This document shows, one piece after another, positions 12,051 to 24,101 of a stretch of 64,000 nt of DNA (the first letter of the stretch is position 1; each line of letters starts with the position of its first letter). Source of the DNA: Fistulifera solaris. Taxonomy: Eukaryota; Bacillariophyta; Bacillariophyceae; Naviculales; Stauroneidaceae. The stretch covers positions 62,001-126,000 of the forward strand of contig AP026151.1 of assembly GCA_030295235.1 (NCBI GenBank), in the 5' to 3' direction. Below the pieces are notes generated by a model. It had not been told where the DNA came from. It searched no databases and saw only the letters and a list, made by a program, of their open reading frames with translations. Made by a program: the position numbers and the translations under genes.

Positions 12051-15000
12051 ATGACGGTGGGAACCGCTTCTGGTGGTCCTTCTGCGACTGCCGACGTTCG
12101 TATTACACGAAGAGTATCTTCGATTGTTTCTCATGGAGATGCCGATCCAGAGGACGATTCGAAGAACGAATATAAGCATGTTGCTCGTCCTGTACAACAA
12201 CAAGCACTCCGTCGACAAGTATCGAATGAGGCGCTCTCTTCTTGCGGAAGCGACGATGACAGTGTTACACTCAAGAAACCTCCTTCCCATAACTCCGCTT
12301 CCTCTTCTCCCGTGCACTGCTGTCATCCCGCGAACACGGAAAATGAATTCTTACCGCGCAAGCGTCTTTTCACCAATCCTCTTCATGATACGAAGATGTT
12401 TGAGCACCATAAGCGAGCCCTGCAGCTTGAGGCCGAACTGCAGCCTCTTCGTCTCATTCTTTCACGACTCATGGCTCATCCCATTCACAATCGGAAAGGG
12501 CTGTTTAATACACCAGTAGATCCTGTAGCTTTGGGTCTGCTGGACTATCACACGATCATAACAAGGCCCATGGACTTTGGGACGATTAAGGCGCGGTTGC
12601 ATGCTCTGGCCTTTTCGTCGCGCGAGCAAGTTGTACAAGATATTCGTCTCGTTCTTCAAAATGCGATGACATACAATCCTCCTCATCACATCGTGCATGC
12701 GTCTGCGATGAAGCTGATGGCCTTTTTCGAAGAGCAGTTGAGTGCCTTTTGTCCAGATATGGCGCTCGATCCGGATGCGGTGGGTGGAGCCGCTTCCGTT
12801 GCAGCGGTGGAACCCTCTGTATATAGTAATCAAGCCACCCGCTGCAATAGGGCTTCCGAAGAATTGTTGCGTGATGTACCGAGCAAACGCAAGAAACGAG
12901 GCACTCGTGTCATCACAGGACATGACTGTTTTTCTTGTCAAGGGCGCACGTGCGCTGTATGTCAACAAGGCTGCCTTCATCTGGAACCGACGCTCCTCAT
13001 TTGCAACGGTTTCGCCTGTGCCGGTGCTCGCATTCGCAAAGCTGCAACCTATTACATTGCACCGGACGGGAACCGACAGTATTGTCAGAAGTGTTACATC
13101 GGATTGCCGGCTGTTCTTCCCGATAACCGTTACAAGGCGGACTTACTTAAGCGGAAAAACGACGAAGAAACGGTGGAGCGTTGGTTGACATGTGTCAAGT
13201 GTCAACGGGGTGTTCACGCCGTGTGTGTCTTGCACAACGAGTATGTAGATGCTGCGGATACCTTCGAGTGTCCCGAGTGCGCATCGATGGAAGTTATTCA
13301 CGAGCCGTCAATCAAGTGCGTCGAATCATCGGATACAAGTTACACGTTTGCGAGTGGCGAGGATTTGCCAGTTCGAATGTCAGACCTCATGTATTCGTCG
13401 ATGCACAATTCCTCGTATAATGCCGACAGTTTGCCCGAAACGAGTGAATCCGTGTTCCTTCAGTCCAAAGTCCGAGAACGTATGATTCTTCCGGATTACC
13501 CGAACGCCGAGAAGACTGTAACGGTTCGCGTCATTTCAGATTGCGCCCGTGCCTTCAATGTCCCGGACGTGATCCGCAAGCACTTTTGCATGCCCACAAC
13601 GCAAGGAATGCCACCGCAACGTGTCCACTACCGATCGAAAGCCCTCGTCTTGTTCCAAAAGATTGACGGATTGGATGTCTGTATCTTTTGCATGTACGTT
13701 CAAGAATATGACGGCCGGGACGAGTACGAAGAAGCTTCGAGTCCAGTGGATACTAAGAAGCGCGTCTACATTGCTTACATTGATTCGGTTGAGCACTTCC
13801 AGCCTCGCTCTTGTCGCACCAAAGTTTACCAAGAACTGCTTGTGAGTTACCTTGCTTCAGCTCGCAAGCGCGGTTACGATACCGCTCATATCTGGGCGTG
13901 CCCGCCGTCTCGAGGAAACTCTTTTGTTTTCTGGAATCATCCTGCTTCTCAAAGAACACCTACACGTGAACGCCTGGTTGCGTGGTATCATGATGCGCTG
14001 AGTCGCGCTGTTGAGTGCGGCGTTGTCACTGATATTCAGAGCTTGTATGAAAGTGAGTTTCAGGGACGCTTGGAACCTTTGGAAAGCACCGATGCAGTCC
14101 TTGGCTCAAAAATGGAGTGTCCTCCGCTGCTAGACGGTGACTTTTGGGTCGAAGAAGCTGTGCGCGTACATCAACTTCATTCCCAACGCGTCCTCAGAAT
14201 CACCAAGATTGATTCTTGCGACAAGCGGCTTTGTCCAGCGACCGAAGTCGCTAATGTTTTGCGAGACAAGATTTTGGCCCATCCAGTCTCGACTTTCTTC
14301 CGCCGACCCGTGAACGCAGCGGCGCTCAAGTTGAAAGACTATCATGACATTATTTCGCGGCCCATGGATTTGGGCACGGTGTATTCTCAGCTTGTCCTTG
14401 GTGAATACATCACGCTGCGAGATGTTGTCCGAGATGTTGAACTTGTCGTATCAAATGCTACTACATACAATCCATCCGGTAATGTGGTGCATGCGAACGC
14501 TCTTGAGCTACATCAGCTATTTTTCACCGAGCTCGAATCACTTGTTTCTCAGTGGTCGGCAACGACTGTAACTTGGGAAGTATTTGCGTCGATGAGCATG
14601 AACTTGGATCACACCATGACCCTGCCGTGCACAAGTACGGAACCATTATTCAACGCAGTGGCACCGGATTCTCATGCTGAAAAGACAGAAAAGTGTTTGG
14701 AAAAGCCTCAAGTGCATCTTCTCTCCGGCGGCGCTGACGCTGTTCAGAGAAGGATGGTTGGCAACGACGTTTGGCTTTTAGACAAGCGCAACCAACTCAA
14801 GAATCCCCAGCCGAAGAGCAATCCTCGTCGAAGGAAGTCGGAACCTAATGAAATTAACGACGAGCCCTCGGCAAAGCGAAGGCGACAGTCCTGGCTAGCG
14901 GAAGAGGTCGGCGCTTCTGTTCGCTTGCATCGCACTTGCTTCTTCAGCTGTTCCCTCACACCTACAATTGAGCAAGAAACAACCTACGAACAATATACTC

Positions 15001-15403
15001 AAATCTACACACCTTCTACTATCGATCATCATGTCTCCTCGTCAACGATTGCAGACATGAGACATGCCTACTTGAATTCTCTCAATTTCGCAACTTGGAG
15101 TTTGACACTCTCCGCCACGCCAAATATAGCTCCGCGATTTTGCTGTTTCATCTTCACCACGATCGAGCACCTGGAACGATCCCTGAGTGCTCCTCGTGTT
15201 CGAAGCCCATTGTTGATGTCCGTTGGCATCGTCTGTCACGTGTCACGGAACGCCGATTGTTTCAGGCAGCGCGCCATCCTATTGGTCGGCGACCGAAACG
15301 CACGAAACCATATGAGCCGGAAGAACTGTGCGAGGCTTGCCACACCACGTGCTCCGATCCGGACGAGTTCATTCCAATACCGGTGTCGTTTCACGCGGCG
15401 TAG
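12051..15403 (+). CDS. p300/CBP-type histone acetyltransferase with two bromodomains
   Basis: Domain order by residue: Ser-rich N terminus; bromodomain 1 (about 123-230, with DYHTIITRPMDFGTIKARL and TYNPPHHIVHA); a Cys-rich RING/PHD-like block (about 289-415, CFSCQGRTCAVCQQGC, then CVKCQRGVHAVC and CPEC); KAT11 acetyltransferase core (about 477-700, including VYIAYIDSVEHFQPR and HIWACPPSRGNSFVFWNHP); bromodomain 2 (about 720-833, DYHDIISRPMDLGTVYSQL); a basic nuclear signal (KRRRQ); and a ZZ-type tail (LEFDTLRHAKYSS, CSSC, CEAC) like that of plant HAC proteins. It would acetylate histones using acetyl-CoA in the nucleus. A one-base frame change near 15086-15088 precedes the ZZ region, and the matching frame stops at 15403. 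The first frame stays open to 15497 but loses the ZZ motif. TAZ and KIX domains are not seen. Confidence 0.88.
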
Positions 15404-15528
15404 CTTACGACACGCGTGCATTAGTTTAGAATTACTATTTAGCGAGTTGCGTCATAAATTTTTGATTTTCCAAGGGTGTCTCAGGAAATTATGTTAGGGC
15501 CTCTTCATCAGAGCAACGTATTCTTGAC

Positions 15529-17490
15529 ACAGAGATAAATTTCCTACGGCGGCTACGTAAAATACGCGTAGAAACTGGAAGCGTTGTATCTTTTTACAGT
15601 TGCATGTTTCATTGTCAAATGAAAGTCGATTATTGTTTCATGGCATGCATAAGCGATGTTGGGCAAAGCATGGTTGTCATTGGTGTCCAAAAGACGCGAA
15701 AAATGGTGTGATCGAAATTTACACAATATCCGGGTTTCCCCTCTGTCGATAAATTTCCCTACGAGAGCTACGTGAAATCACGTAGACTTTCGAAGCGTTG
15801 CATCATTCGTTCCATCAACGTTTTGTTTTCAAATAGAGGGCGGCTATTGCTTCCTGATACGAATCGGACACGGTGGATAGGGAAACGTTGACATATGTGC
15901 ACTGTAGATCGAAGAATTGGATGCTGGCGAAAAACATAATCTCCGGGTCCCCCTACAGAGATAAATTTCCCACGGCGGCTACGTAAAATACGCGTAGAAA
16001 CTGGAAGCGTTGTATCTTTTTACAGTTGCATGTTTCATTGTCAAATGAAAGTCGATTATTGTTTCATGGCATGCATAAGCGATGTTGGGCAAAGCATGGT
16101 TGTCATTGGTGTCCAAAAGACGCGAAAAATGGTGTGATCGAAATTTACACAATATCCGGGTTTCCCCTCTGTCGATAAATTTCCCTACGAGAGCTACGTG
16201 AAATCACGTAGACTTTCGAAGGGTTGCATCATTCGTTCCATCAACGTTTTGTTTTCAAATAGAGGGCGACTATTGCTTCCTGATACGAATCAGACACGGT
16301 GGATAAGGAAACGTTGACATATGTTCACTGTAGATCGAAGCATTGGATGCTGGCGAAAAACATAATCTCCGGGTCCCCCTACAGAGATAAATTTCCCACG
16401 GCGGCTACGTAAAATACGCGTAGAAACTGGAAGCGTTGTATCTTTTTACAGTTGCATGTTTCATTGTCAAATGAAAGTCGATTATTGTTTCATGGCATGC
16501 ATAAGCGATGTTGGGCAAAGCATGGTTGTCATTGGTGTCCAAAAGACGCGAAAAATGGTGTGATCGAAATTTACACAATATCCGGGTTTCCCCTCTGTCG
16601 ATAAATTTCCCTACGAGAGCTACGTGAAATCACGTAGACTTTCGAAGGGTTGCATCATTCGTTCCATCAACGTTTTGTTTTCAAATAGAGGGCGACTATT
16701 GCTTCCTGATACGAATCGGACACGGTGGATAGGGAAACGTTGACATATGTGCACTGTAGATCGAAGAATTGGATGCTGGCGAAAAACATAATCTCCGGGT
16801 CCCCCTACAGAGATAAATTTCGCACGGCGGCTACGTAAAATACGCGTAGAAACTGGAAGCGTTGTATCTTTTTACAGTTGCATGTTTCATTGTCAAATGA
16901 AAGTCGATTATTGTTTCATGGCATGCATAAGCGATGTTGGGCAAAGCATGGTTGTCATTGGTGTCCAAAAGACGCGAAAAATGGTGTGATCGAAATTTAC
17001 ACAATATCCGGGTTTCCCCTCTGTCGATAAATTTCCCTACGAGAGCTACGTGAAATCACGTAGACTTTCGAAGCGTTGCATCATTCGTTCCATCAACGTT
17101 TTGTTTTCAAATAGAGGGCGGCTATTGCTTCCTGATACGAATCGGACACGGTGGATAGGGAAACGTTGACATATGTGCACTGTAGATCGAAGAATTGGAT
17201 GCTGGCGAAAAACATAATCTCCGGGTCCCCCTACAGAGATAAATTTCGCACGGCGGCTACGTAAAATACGCGTAGAAACTGGAAGCGTTGTATCTTTTTA
17301 CAGTTGCATGTTTCATTGTCAAATGATTGTCGATTACTGTTTCATGGCATGCATAAGCGATGTTGGGCAAAGCATGGTTGTCATTGGTGTCCAAAAGACG
17401 CGAAAAATGGTGTGATCGAAATTACACAATATCCGGGTTTCCCCTCTGTCGATAAATTTCCCTACGAGAGCTACGTGAAATCACGTAGCC
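15529..17490. repeat. 426-bp tandem satellite, about 4.6 copies
   Basis: Units start at the word ACAGAGATAAAT at 15529, 15955, 16381, 16807 and 17233: an exact 426-base period with only a few substitutions between copies. The last copy is partial and ends near 17487. Each unit contains two related half-units, each with a GATAAATTTCC word followed by a TACGT/ACGTAG inverted repeat (for example CTACGTGAAATCACGTAG, 15768-15785). There is no long open frame. Near identity implies recent amplification or gene-conversion-like homogenisation. Confidence 0.95.
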
Positions 17491-17827
17491 ATTCGTATCG
17501 CTGCATTTGGTCATGCGTTTCACGTATTGCAGTCTATCTTTGCAAATGATGCGAGCGTTGCTTGCCAATGAGAGATGGTCTCACCCATTTGATCATCATC
17601 ACGTCGGTTATACTTTTCGTTACTACGAGTTTTAATTCATTCGGTCATGAGTCATGAATCTTTTACCGTCTGTTTGGCGTCAGTCGCCGCCACAGTTTAT
17701 TCACCACGAAGAAAAGCAGCATTATTTTCATCCAACCGTCACAACAATATTCGATTGACAAAACATCAAGAAGGACACGAAGAAAAGGACATTAGCATCA
17801 ATTATCTTTTCTTCGATCACCATTACG
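17491..17827. promoter_or_regulatory. Promoter region of the IGPS-like gene
   Basis: These 337 bases lie between the satellite and the start codon at 17828. They are not repetitive and hold no recognisable gene. The promoter and 5'UTR of the downstream gene must lie here; no specific element can be named. Confidence 0.4.
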
Positions 17828-18916
17828 ATGAGAGGCACATTATTTCCATTACTAATAAGTCTATTCTCGTTGGAAAGCGCCAATGGTTTTGTTGGGTTGA
17901 CGCCTTCTTCGCAAATAATCAAGAATAGTATTTCGCGTCCTGTGACATCACTGGGAGCCATTGCCGCTTTAGCCAAGAAAGCCAAACAAAATGAACTTCG
18001 ACATTATGTAGAAGCTGGTGTTCCTGATTCTGTCATGAAAATATATCAGGAAATGCAAAGCAAATACAAGACGATTGATTTGCTCGCAAACGACTTACCC
18101 AACAAACTGCAACAAGAACTGACACGCCGTCGAGGAACTCTGACGATCATCGCAGAATACAATCGTAAAACCCGATTCACAGATTCAGGGATCATTAAAG
18201 ATCTCTACGACCCAGAAATCGTCAGTCCTATTTTTCGGGAATACCTCGCGAGTGCGATTGCCGTGACGGCCGATGAACGCATGGGAGCTTGTGATTATTC
18301 GACCTTGGAAGCTTTTGTAAAAGAACAAAAACGAGCGCATATGGAAGTTCCTGGTCCAATCATGATTATTAATAATGATTTGATTTTGGATGAATTGCAA
18401 ATTGCGCGGACGGTTCATGTTGGAGCTGATGCGGTTGTTTTATCGGCGGCCGTCCTCGAAAAGGATGAACTTGAAAAGTTGCTCAAATGCACTGCCGCAG
18501 TCGACTTGGAAGCCATTGTTGCGGTCACGTCGGCGGAACAAGCTCAACAAGCCATTGATATGGGGGCACGCATGATCTCAGTGCAAGGAATTGGTGATAA
18601 TGAGGAGCGTGCGGCGTTATTGCAAAGCTTGAAAATGCCCGAGGGACGAATTGTCACCACCATCTGCAACTTGGGCGCAGCAAAAGGTAAAGGGGATTTA
18701 CAAGAAATTGAAGATGCCTGGTTTCTTAGAGACAAGGGTTACAACTCGATTATTGTGGGGGAAACTTTATATAAATCGGGTTCGCTAGAGATTGAACACC
18801 CCGGAGTCATCATTCGAAGTATGAAATCGAAGAGCAGTCTCAAGTTTGCATCGCCTAAAGCATCAAATGGCCGTGGAGAGGGTGCAAGAGAATATCTTGG
18901 TGATATTTTAATGTAA
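17828..18916 (+). CDS. Indole-3-glycerol-phosphate-synthase-like protein, plastid targeted, active site not conserved
   Basis: This is an unbroken 362-residue frame. The N terminus has a signal peptide (residues 1-20) followed by SANGF-VG, which resembles the diatom ASAF plastid-import motif, then a Ser-containing basic stretch. From about residue 100 it aligns with the (beta/alpha)8 barrel of TrpC: IIAEYNRK, DPEIVSPIFREYLASAIAVTADE, GADAVVLSAAVL, IVGETLY. Residues essential in IGPS are replaced. The SPS phosphate-site motif is TRF. The KDF lysine is Asn (INNDLI). The catalytic Glu of the VEV strand is Ala (IVAVTS). The Asn of GINNRD is Gln (SVQGIG). The SESGI strand reads TTICNLG. The first Glu (IAEY) remains. 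It is homologous to the tryptophan-pathway enzyme but probably does not do the same reaction; a regulatory or altered-substrate role is inference. Confidence 0.85.
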   Translation: MRGTLFPLLISLFSLESANGFVGLTPSSQIIKNSISRPVTSLGAIAALAKKAKQNELRHYVEAGVPDSVMKIYQEMQSKYKTIDLLANDLPNKLQQELTRRRGTLTIIAEYNRKTRFTDSGIIKDLYDPEIVSPIFREYLASAIAVTADERMGACDYSTLEAFVKEQKRAHMEVPGPIMIINNDLILDELQIARTVHVGADAVVLSAAVLEKDELEKLLKCTAAVDLEAIVAVTSAEQAQQAIDMGARMISVQGIGDNEERAALLQSLKMPEGRIVTTICNLGAAKGKGDLQEIEDAWFLRDKGYNSIIVGETLYKSGSLEIEHPGVIIRSMKSKSSLKFASPKASNGRGEGAREYLGDILM

Positions 18917-19067
18917 TGCGCAGTGCGTTGATGCAGTTATGACGGCATACGAATTTAGTAATCGTAGCATGTTGTCTATTGCTAATTGTTGAAGAGAACT
19001 TTGGAGCATAATTACTCTAGTATATCCACGTGAATGAGTTAATTTTGAATATTCTAATTACGTGTTA

Positions 19068-22000
19068 TTAATCGGAGTCGCTGTCGGAACTATCGTCGTC
19101 CGCGGTTGCAGCAGTCTTCTTTGCAGCTGGCGCCGACTTCGAAGGAGGTGATGATGCTGCTGCCGCTTTCTCTTTGGCGGCCTTGGCTTTCTTGGAAGCA
19201 CTTTCCAAAGCAGCACGTTCGGCCTTGGCTTCCGCCTCGCATTCAAGTGCCAGAATAACGACATCCTCCACCAGCTGAGCATCTCTGGATTTGTCTTGAA
19301 TGGCTCCAACAATTTGGGCCATGGTCTTCTGATACGCTAGACGAGCTTCTGCTTCCGCTAAGTAGTAAGCCTGGCGCGTTTTCAAGTCGTCTTTCAATTT
19401 CTCAAGCTGTGCCTTGTATGCTTCGACATTCTTGATCAGTTTCGCGTTGGTGGCATTTAACTGTTTAGCGTGATCGTTCAGAGCCTGGAATGATTGACCA
19501 GCTGAGGCATTGGCTTCCATGAGTCTTTGGTTATTCTCTTTCAACGCCTTGAAATCCTTTCGCATTGTGTCGTTTTGATTACGAAGCTTCTGATTTTCAC
19601 GACGCAAGTACTCGATAATCTTTCCACTCTCTTCGATCAACGACTGTTGCTGAGCGGCCTTCTTCTGCTTATCCTTATCGTTTGCCAGCTCCTCCTTAAT
19701 CTTCTTTCGGTACTCTTCCATTTCTTTCTCAGCTGCTTCGCGTGCATCTTGGACCTCTTTCATTCGCTTCATTTCGGCTTCGTGAACCGCGCTTTCGAGA
19801 GATTTGATCTTGTTCTTCAAAGCATCCTTTTCTCTCTGTGCCTTCAGCATCTCCTTGAATTTTGGACGCCACAAGAAAGTACGCACGTGCGCTTGGATTT
19901 TAATGGCGGCCTTAAGTTGCTTCTTCGCCTTCTTCTTGGCTCCTTTCTTTGCTTTTCTTCTCCTGTTAAGCTCTTTTCTGGCCATGTAGCATCGCCACGC
20001 ACACTGAATTGGAATGGCCAACTTGCCTCGAGACTGCATTTTCCTGCCTTGCGTTTTTCTTACGCACGAGCCAACCTCGTGACGTACGCTGCAAGTCCAA
20101 TGCCCACTGTTCCCAAGCTTCCATGCGCTTTCCCTCCAAAAATTCGAGGGCGCCCGTCTTGAAGTAAGCGCGCGTCTTACCGACAACAAAAGCCGGCTTT
20201 CCTGTTTCGTCCTGAAGTGGCGTCAACGCGGCCGTCAAAAGCTTAGTAACTTCATCTTTGTAGTCGACTTTGGACTTGTCTTTCTTATTCCCTTTCGTTT
20301 TATTGATGACCTTGAAACGCTCGACGCATGCTCGATGATCAAGTCGATTTGGGAAGGCGGAACGTGAAATCGTTACGGCTGCCACCACACCTGCACATCG
20401 AAGCTGTTCAACGGTTGTCATGTGGTACATGATATTGGGCTTCTTGATAGGATTTGGCTTGATGCATCGAATGTAACGTGATTGTGTCTCGTTGAGCTGC
20501 TTCATCAACGATGTCAACTGATTCTTGAACTTGTTCCACAGAGTGTCAGAAGCCATGTTACTTTTGCCGCGTTTAGGGCCAGCACGAACGGCAGCAGCAT
20601 CACCGTTTCCATCGTCTTTCGTCATACTATCGTTTTGCATATGGTTAGCAATGATGTCGTTGCTCGACTGCTTGGCGATCTCGATCAAGTCGGGAGCGAT
20701 AGTGTCTTGATTCACCTGCAAGAAACCATTGGCATGGTAAACAACCTTGCCAGCGTAGTGATGAATACCAAAGTCAAGCGGTCCGAGAAGTCGATCTTGG
20801 ACAAGACATGGGGATGTTTTGTTCGTATTACAAGCCTTGTAAACGAACTCTTTGTCACTACCCTTGGGTCGAACACATTCTTCGTTGAGCATGGCCAATA
20901 AACCGGTGCGGCCTTCAATTAGATCAAGCACGTCACTATTGTCGTCGTAAAGAATGTCATCCAAAGCAATGCCTTCGAATTTGTATTCCTCCTGAACCGC
21001 CTTGAAGATATCTTTCGTGAACTTTTGCTGCAGTTTCTCGTTCGCGTAGTTGATGGCCAACTGTTCGAACCCGTTTACAGGAAACGATTCGAAACCGAAA
21101 ATATCCAAAAGACCAATGGTGCAGAAATCAGATTTGCGCGCGCCCTTGTAGTTCTTTTCCGCCATAGTCGCATCGTTGATTTCTCGAACAAGCCAAAGGA
21201 AAATCTTGGAATAAATTTCTTTTCCAAAAGCTTCGCACGAGTCTTTGGCGGCATCGGGCTTCAAGGGAACTTTGAAGACTTCACCACGCGCGTTCATGGT
21301 TCGTTCCACCAAAGCCTTTTCAAGCTCGGTGGGGTTAATACCGATAAGCTCCGCGAGACTGTCGAACTCCGATTTGCTCGTCACACACGATTTCTCCGTA
21401 TCTCCTCCCGGCGGTCCGAATGTAATGTTTCCTAGTTGGAGCACACATGCGATAGCCCTCCACAGTGTCATTAATGAATCGCCTGTAACACCGACTTTGG
21501 CCAGACCTTCCACGGTTTCGTAGAAGTGATCACCATCACTCTTCCCTTCAATCGAGGTAGTGTCCGTATGACCGATAACTTTGAACGAGGCATTGGTAGT
21601 CCCCTTGAGTCCTTTCCAAATCTTTACCTTGTCGGCTTCCTTAGCGGCAATCATTTGGTAAAAGATGTGGTATGTTCGTTCGGACTCGTCGTGTGTCATG
21701 ATACGACTCTTTTCGAGAAGGTAAACCTCGCATTTACTTCCCGCGATTTTGCAGTGCGGGACGCGCTGACCTGGCGCAACATTCGCGTCACGATCGAACT
21801 GCAACATGATGTATTTTCCGAAACGCGAGGAGTTGTCGTTACGACGGGTCTTGGCGTTACCGAAGGCCTCCAAAAGAGGGTTGGACTCGACGACACGCTT
21901 GACGACCTCGTTGAGACCATCGCCCCCTTTCTCGCCCGTGGGTCCTTTTTGAACGGAGGCCATGTGGTTCATACAGATCTTGACAGTTTCCGTCTTACCA

Positions 22001-22718
22001 GCACCGGACTCACCGGACACGAGAATTGACTGGTTGCAGTCATCGACGGCGAGACCTTTGTAGGAAAGTGCCGATGTCTCGTAAATGTGCGGTTCGAGTT
22101 CTTTGCGAGGATCCGAATCGCCAGCCTTCCACACCATCTTGTTCGCATACTGATCTTGCATCTTATCGGTGTAGAGATGCGTCAACCATTGGTAAGGGTT
22201 AATTGCGATGACAATATCACCCGTACGAGTGTAAGGGAAACCTTGTCGATGACGTTCTTTTAAGTTATAGAGAATGGCAGCCTACGAGAAAGAGACGATG
22301 TGTGAGTAATATGCGTATGAATAAGAAACACAAGAGAGGCGTGTTAACGCCTTTGTATCGTCCTTGATATCTTCAAGCATACTTCTTTTCCGAGTGAACC
22401 GGCTAAATATGTACTCACCTCGTGCAAGAAAGGCAAGTCTACCATGTCTTCTTTGAGCGTGAGAACTCCTGCCTTGTCAACGTTCGCCATCGGCAAAGTT
22501 CCTCCTTCATATTCTTTGAGTTTCACGACCTTATCGGTCCATTTATTGGCATTCTTGCCTCCATCGTTGGCAATTGCCGCTTCGTCATCGTACGTCGGAA
22601 TCGATACCACCGCTTCTTTGTCGGTTTGCGATTTCAGACGCGCCGGCAACCACGCAAGGTCTTTGTCTTTCACGTAGACATTGTTACTTGTGGCTGCAGA
22701 GCCACCATCTTTGCCCAT
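19068..22718 (-). CDS. Myosin heavy chain (stramenopile-type unconventional myosin)
   Basis: Exon 1 (22419-22718) encodes an N-terminal SH3-like region (WLPARL...VVSIPTYDDE). After a GT-AG intron (22282-22418), exon 2 carries the motor: P-loop GESGAGKTE (about residue 185), switch I NAKTRRNDNSSRFGKY, switch II DIFGFESF, and the actin-binding and SH1-helix region (RYIRCIKPN, LRCAGVVAAVTISRSAFPNRL). Light-chain-binding IQ-like segments follow (about 830-880), then a long coiled coil (about 880-1100) and a Ser/Asp tail ending DDDSSDSDSD. It moves on actin using ATP; the coiled coil suggests dimerisation and the absence of a named globular tail leaves cargo unknown. A one-base frame change at T4 20039-20042 falls in the neck, with homology continuing. 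Total about 1170 residues. Confidence 0.93.
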
Positions 22719-23651
22719 TTTTCAAAAGATCTTCTTCTTTTGTGAAGGAACAACAAGACTTTTGTGTTGGAATGATGTTGTGAGAGATTTGAAGGCAAGA
22801 AAATAATAAAATGCCTTTTTTCCGTTTCAAGATCTCCCCGCACACGGCGCAAGAGCAGGTTTGTGACGATGACCCACTCTCTGTGGCTATAGTCTGCTTT
22901 ACAGAGTGTACAAGATGACGTGATCGAAATCAATTCACTAATGACTAATGACCCCCAGACTCAATGAGCTCACGGTGCGCCGAATGACCCTTCGCTACAC
23001 TCTTGTCTATAATAATGTGCGGCGTCTGTGCTTCTCCGACTTATTCTTTATTCCGTTCCCTACTGCAGTTCGTTGTGTGTTCTAGTGTCAAGTCTCTCTA
23101 GTCGCACCTTATTATTAGGTTCATTTTGCGCAAACATCGCAAGAAATCTCACCAACATCTATATTTCTCCAGCTTGAAAACGATATTGGAGAGGGTTAAT
23201 GAACGAAACGACGGAAAACTAAACAATTACTACATGGCTTCGATTTTCTACGTCATTTTTTAGTACCCGCAGTAGGAATTTTATCGATGAAGGTGTTCTT
23301 AACCTTTAGATGATTTGTCAGGTCCTTTTCGGGCCCGGATTTGCATAATCGTGCTGCCCACATCACCCAGAATTGGATTAACAGCTTATAGGCAGTATTC
23401 AACATTTTTCTTTTACTACAAACGTAAGATAAAGAAGAAAGAGGCGACGTTTCGAAAGTCTACGTAGCTTGCACGTAGGGCCACGTGGGGAATTTATCGA
23501 CAGAGGGGGTACCAGGATGAAAATGGATATTTTCTTGGACAATTTGAAATTCTATTAAAACTAGATAAGGCAAGGAATGAGGGATGTTAAACTATGTAAT
23601 GTGGAATTAACATTTTTCATGGAAAAGTATGTGAATCATTTAGGTTTCTCT
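22719..23651. other. Intergenic with a copy of the dispersed hairpin module
   Basis: This holds the myosin promoter. At 23447-23509, in inverted orientation, is a diverged relative of the 426-bp satellite core: TTTCGAAAGTCTACGT, a TACGT/ACGTA dyad, then GGGGAATTTATCGACAGAGG. A weaker piece (GGAATTTTATCGATG) lies near 23275. No gene is seen. Confidence 0.6.
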
Positions 23652-24101
23652 TTAGCCATCAAACATTCTCCATTGCAACCGCAGAAGCAAGAACGATATC
23701 GCTGATAAAATTGCGCTTCCAGTAAGCCATCCTGTAGTAAATGGTCTTCCCGCTTCATCGCGAATTTCTCGAGAGGTCTCTCCTTCGTTCTCGAGAGAGA
23801 TTGTCATGATGGCGACAACAATCTCCAATACACCTGTCGACAACAGAATAAGTAGTCCTTCGAGAACAGTGACCGACCAAAATCCCATGACGTAAAGGTG
23901 CTGCAGCTGAAGGATGATGCCGATGGAAGACACTTGAGAATATGCGCCAACGACAAATCCCAGAACAAACATAAGCTTGCGAATCGCACGATAGCGTCTC
24001 TTGTCGCTCCGATCCATTTCGCCATCTCCCCAAGGGATTGAATTTCGAGACTTCTCTGTCGTCGAAGAGCCATCGTGAAGCATATTTAGGAAGTGAAGCA
24101 T
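23652..24101 (-). CDS. Small multi-pass membrane protein, function unknown
   Basis: This is a 149-residue frame. The first 40 residues are hydrophilic (GDGEMDRSDKRRYRAIRK). About four hydrophobic helices follow: LMFVLGFVVGAYSQVSSIGI, a segment around YVMGFWSVTVLEGLLILL, the adjoining VLEIVVAIMTISL, and TGWLTGSAILSAISFLLLRL. A charged loop (ENEGETSREIRDEAGR) separates the last two. The layout is typical of a real membrane protein rather than a chance frame, but I do not recognise the family. An upstream exon cannot be excluded because no strong leader is visible. Confidence 0.55.
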   Translation of the reverse strand: MLHFLNMLHDGSSTTEKSRNSIPWGDGEMDRSDKRRYRAIRKLMFVLGFVVGAYSQVSSIGIILQLQHLYVMGFWSVTVLEGLLILLSTGVLEIVVAIMTISLENEGETSREIRDEAGRPFTTGWLTGSAILSAISFLLLRLQWRMFDG

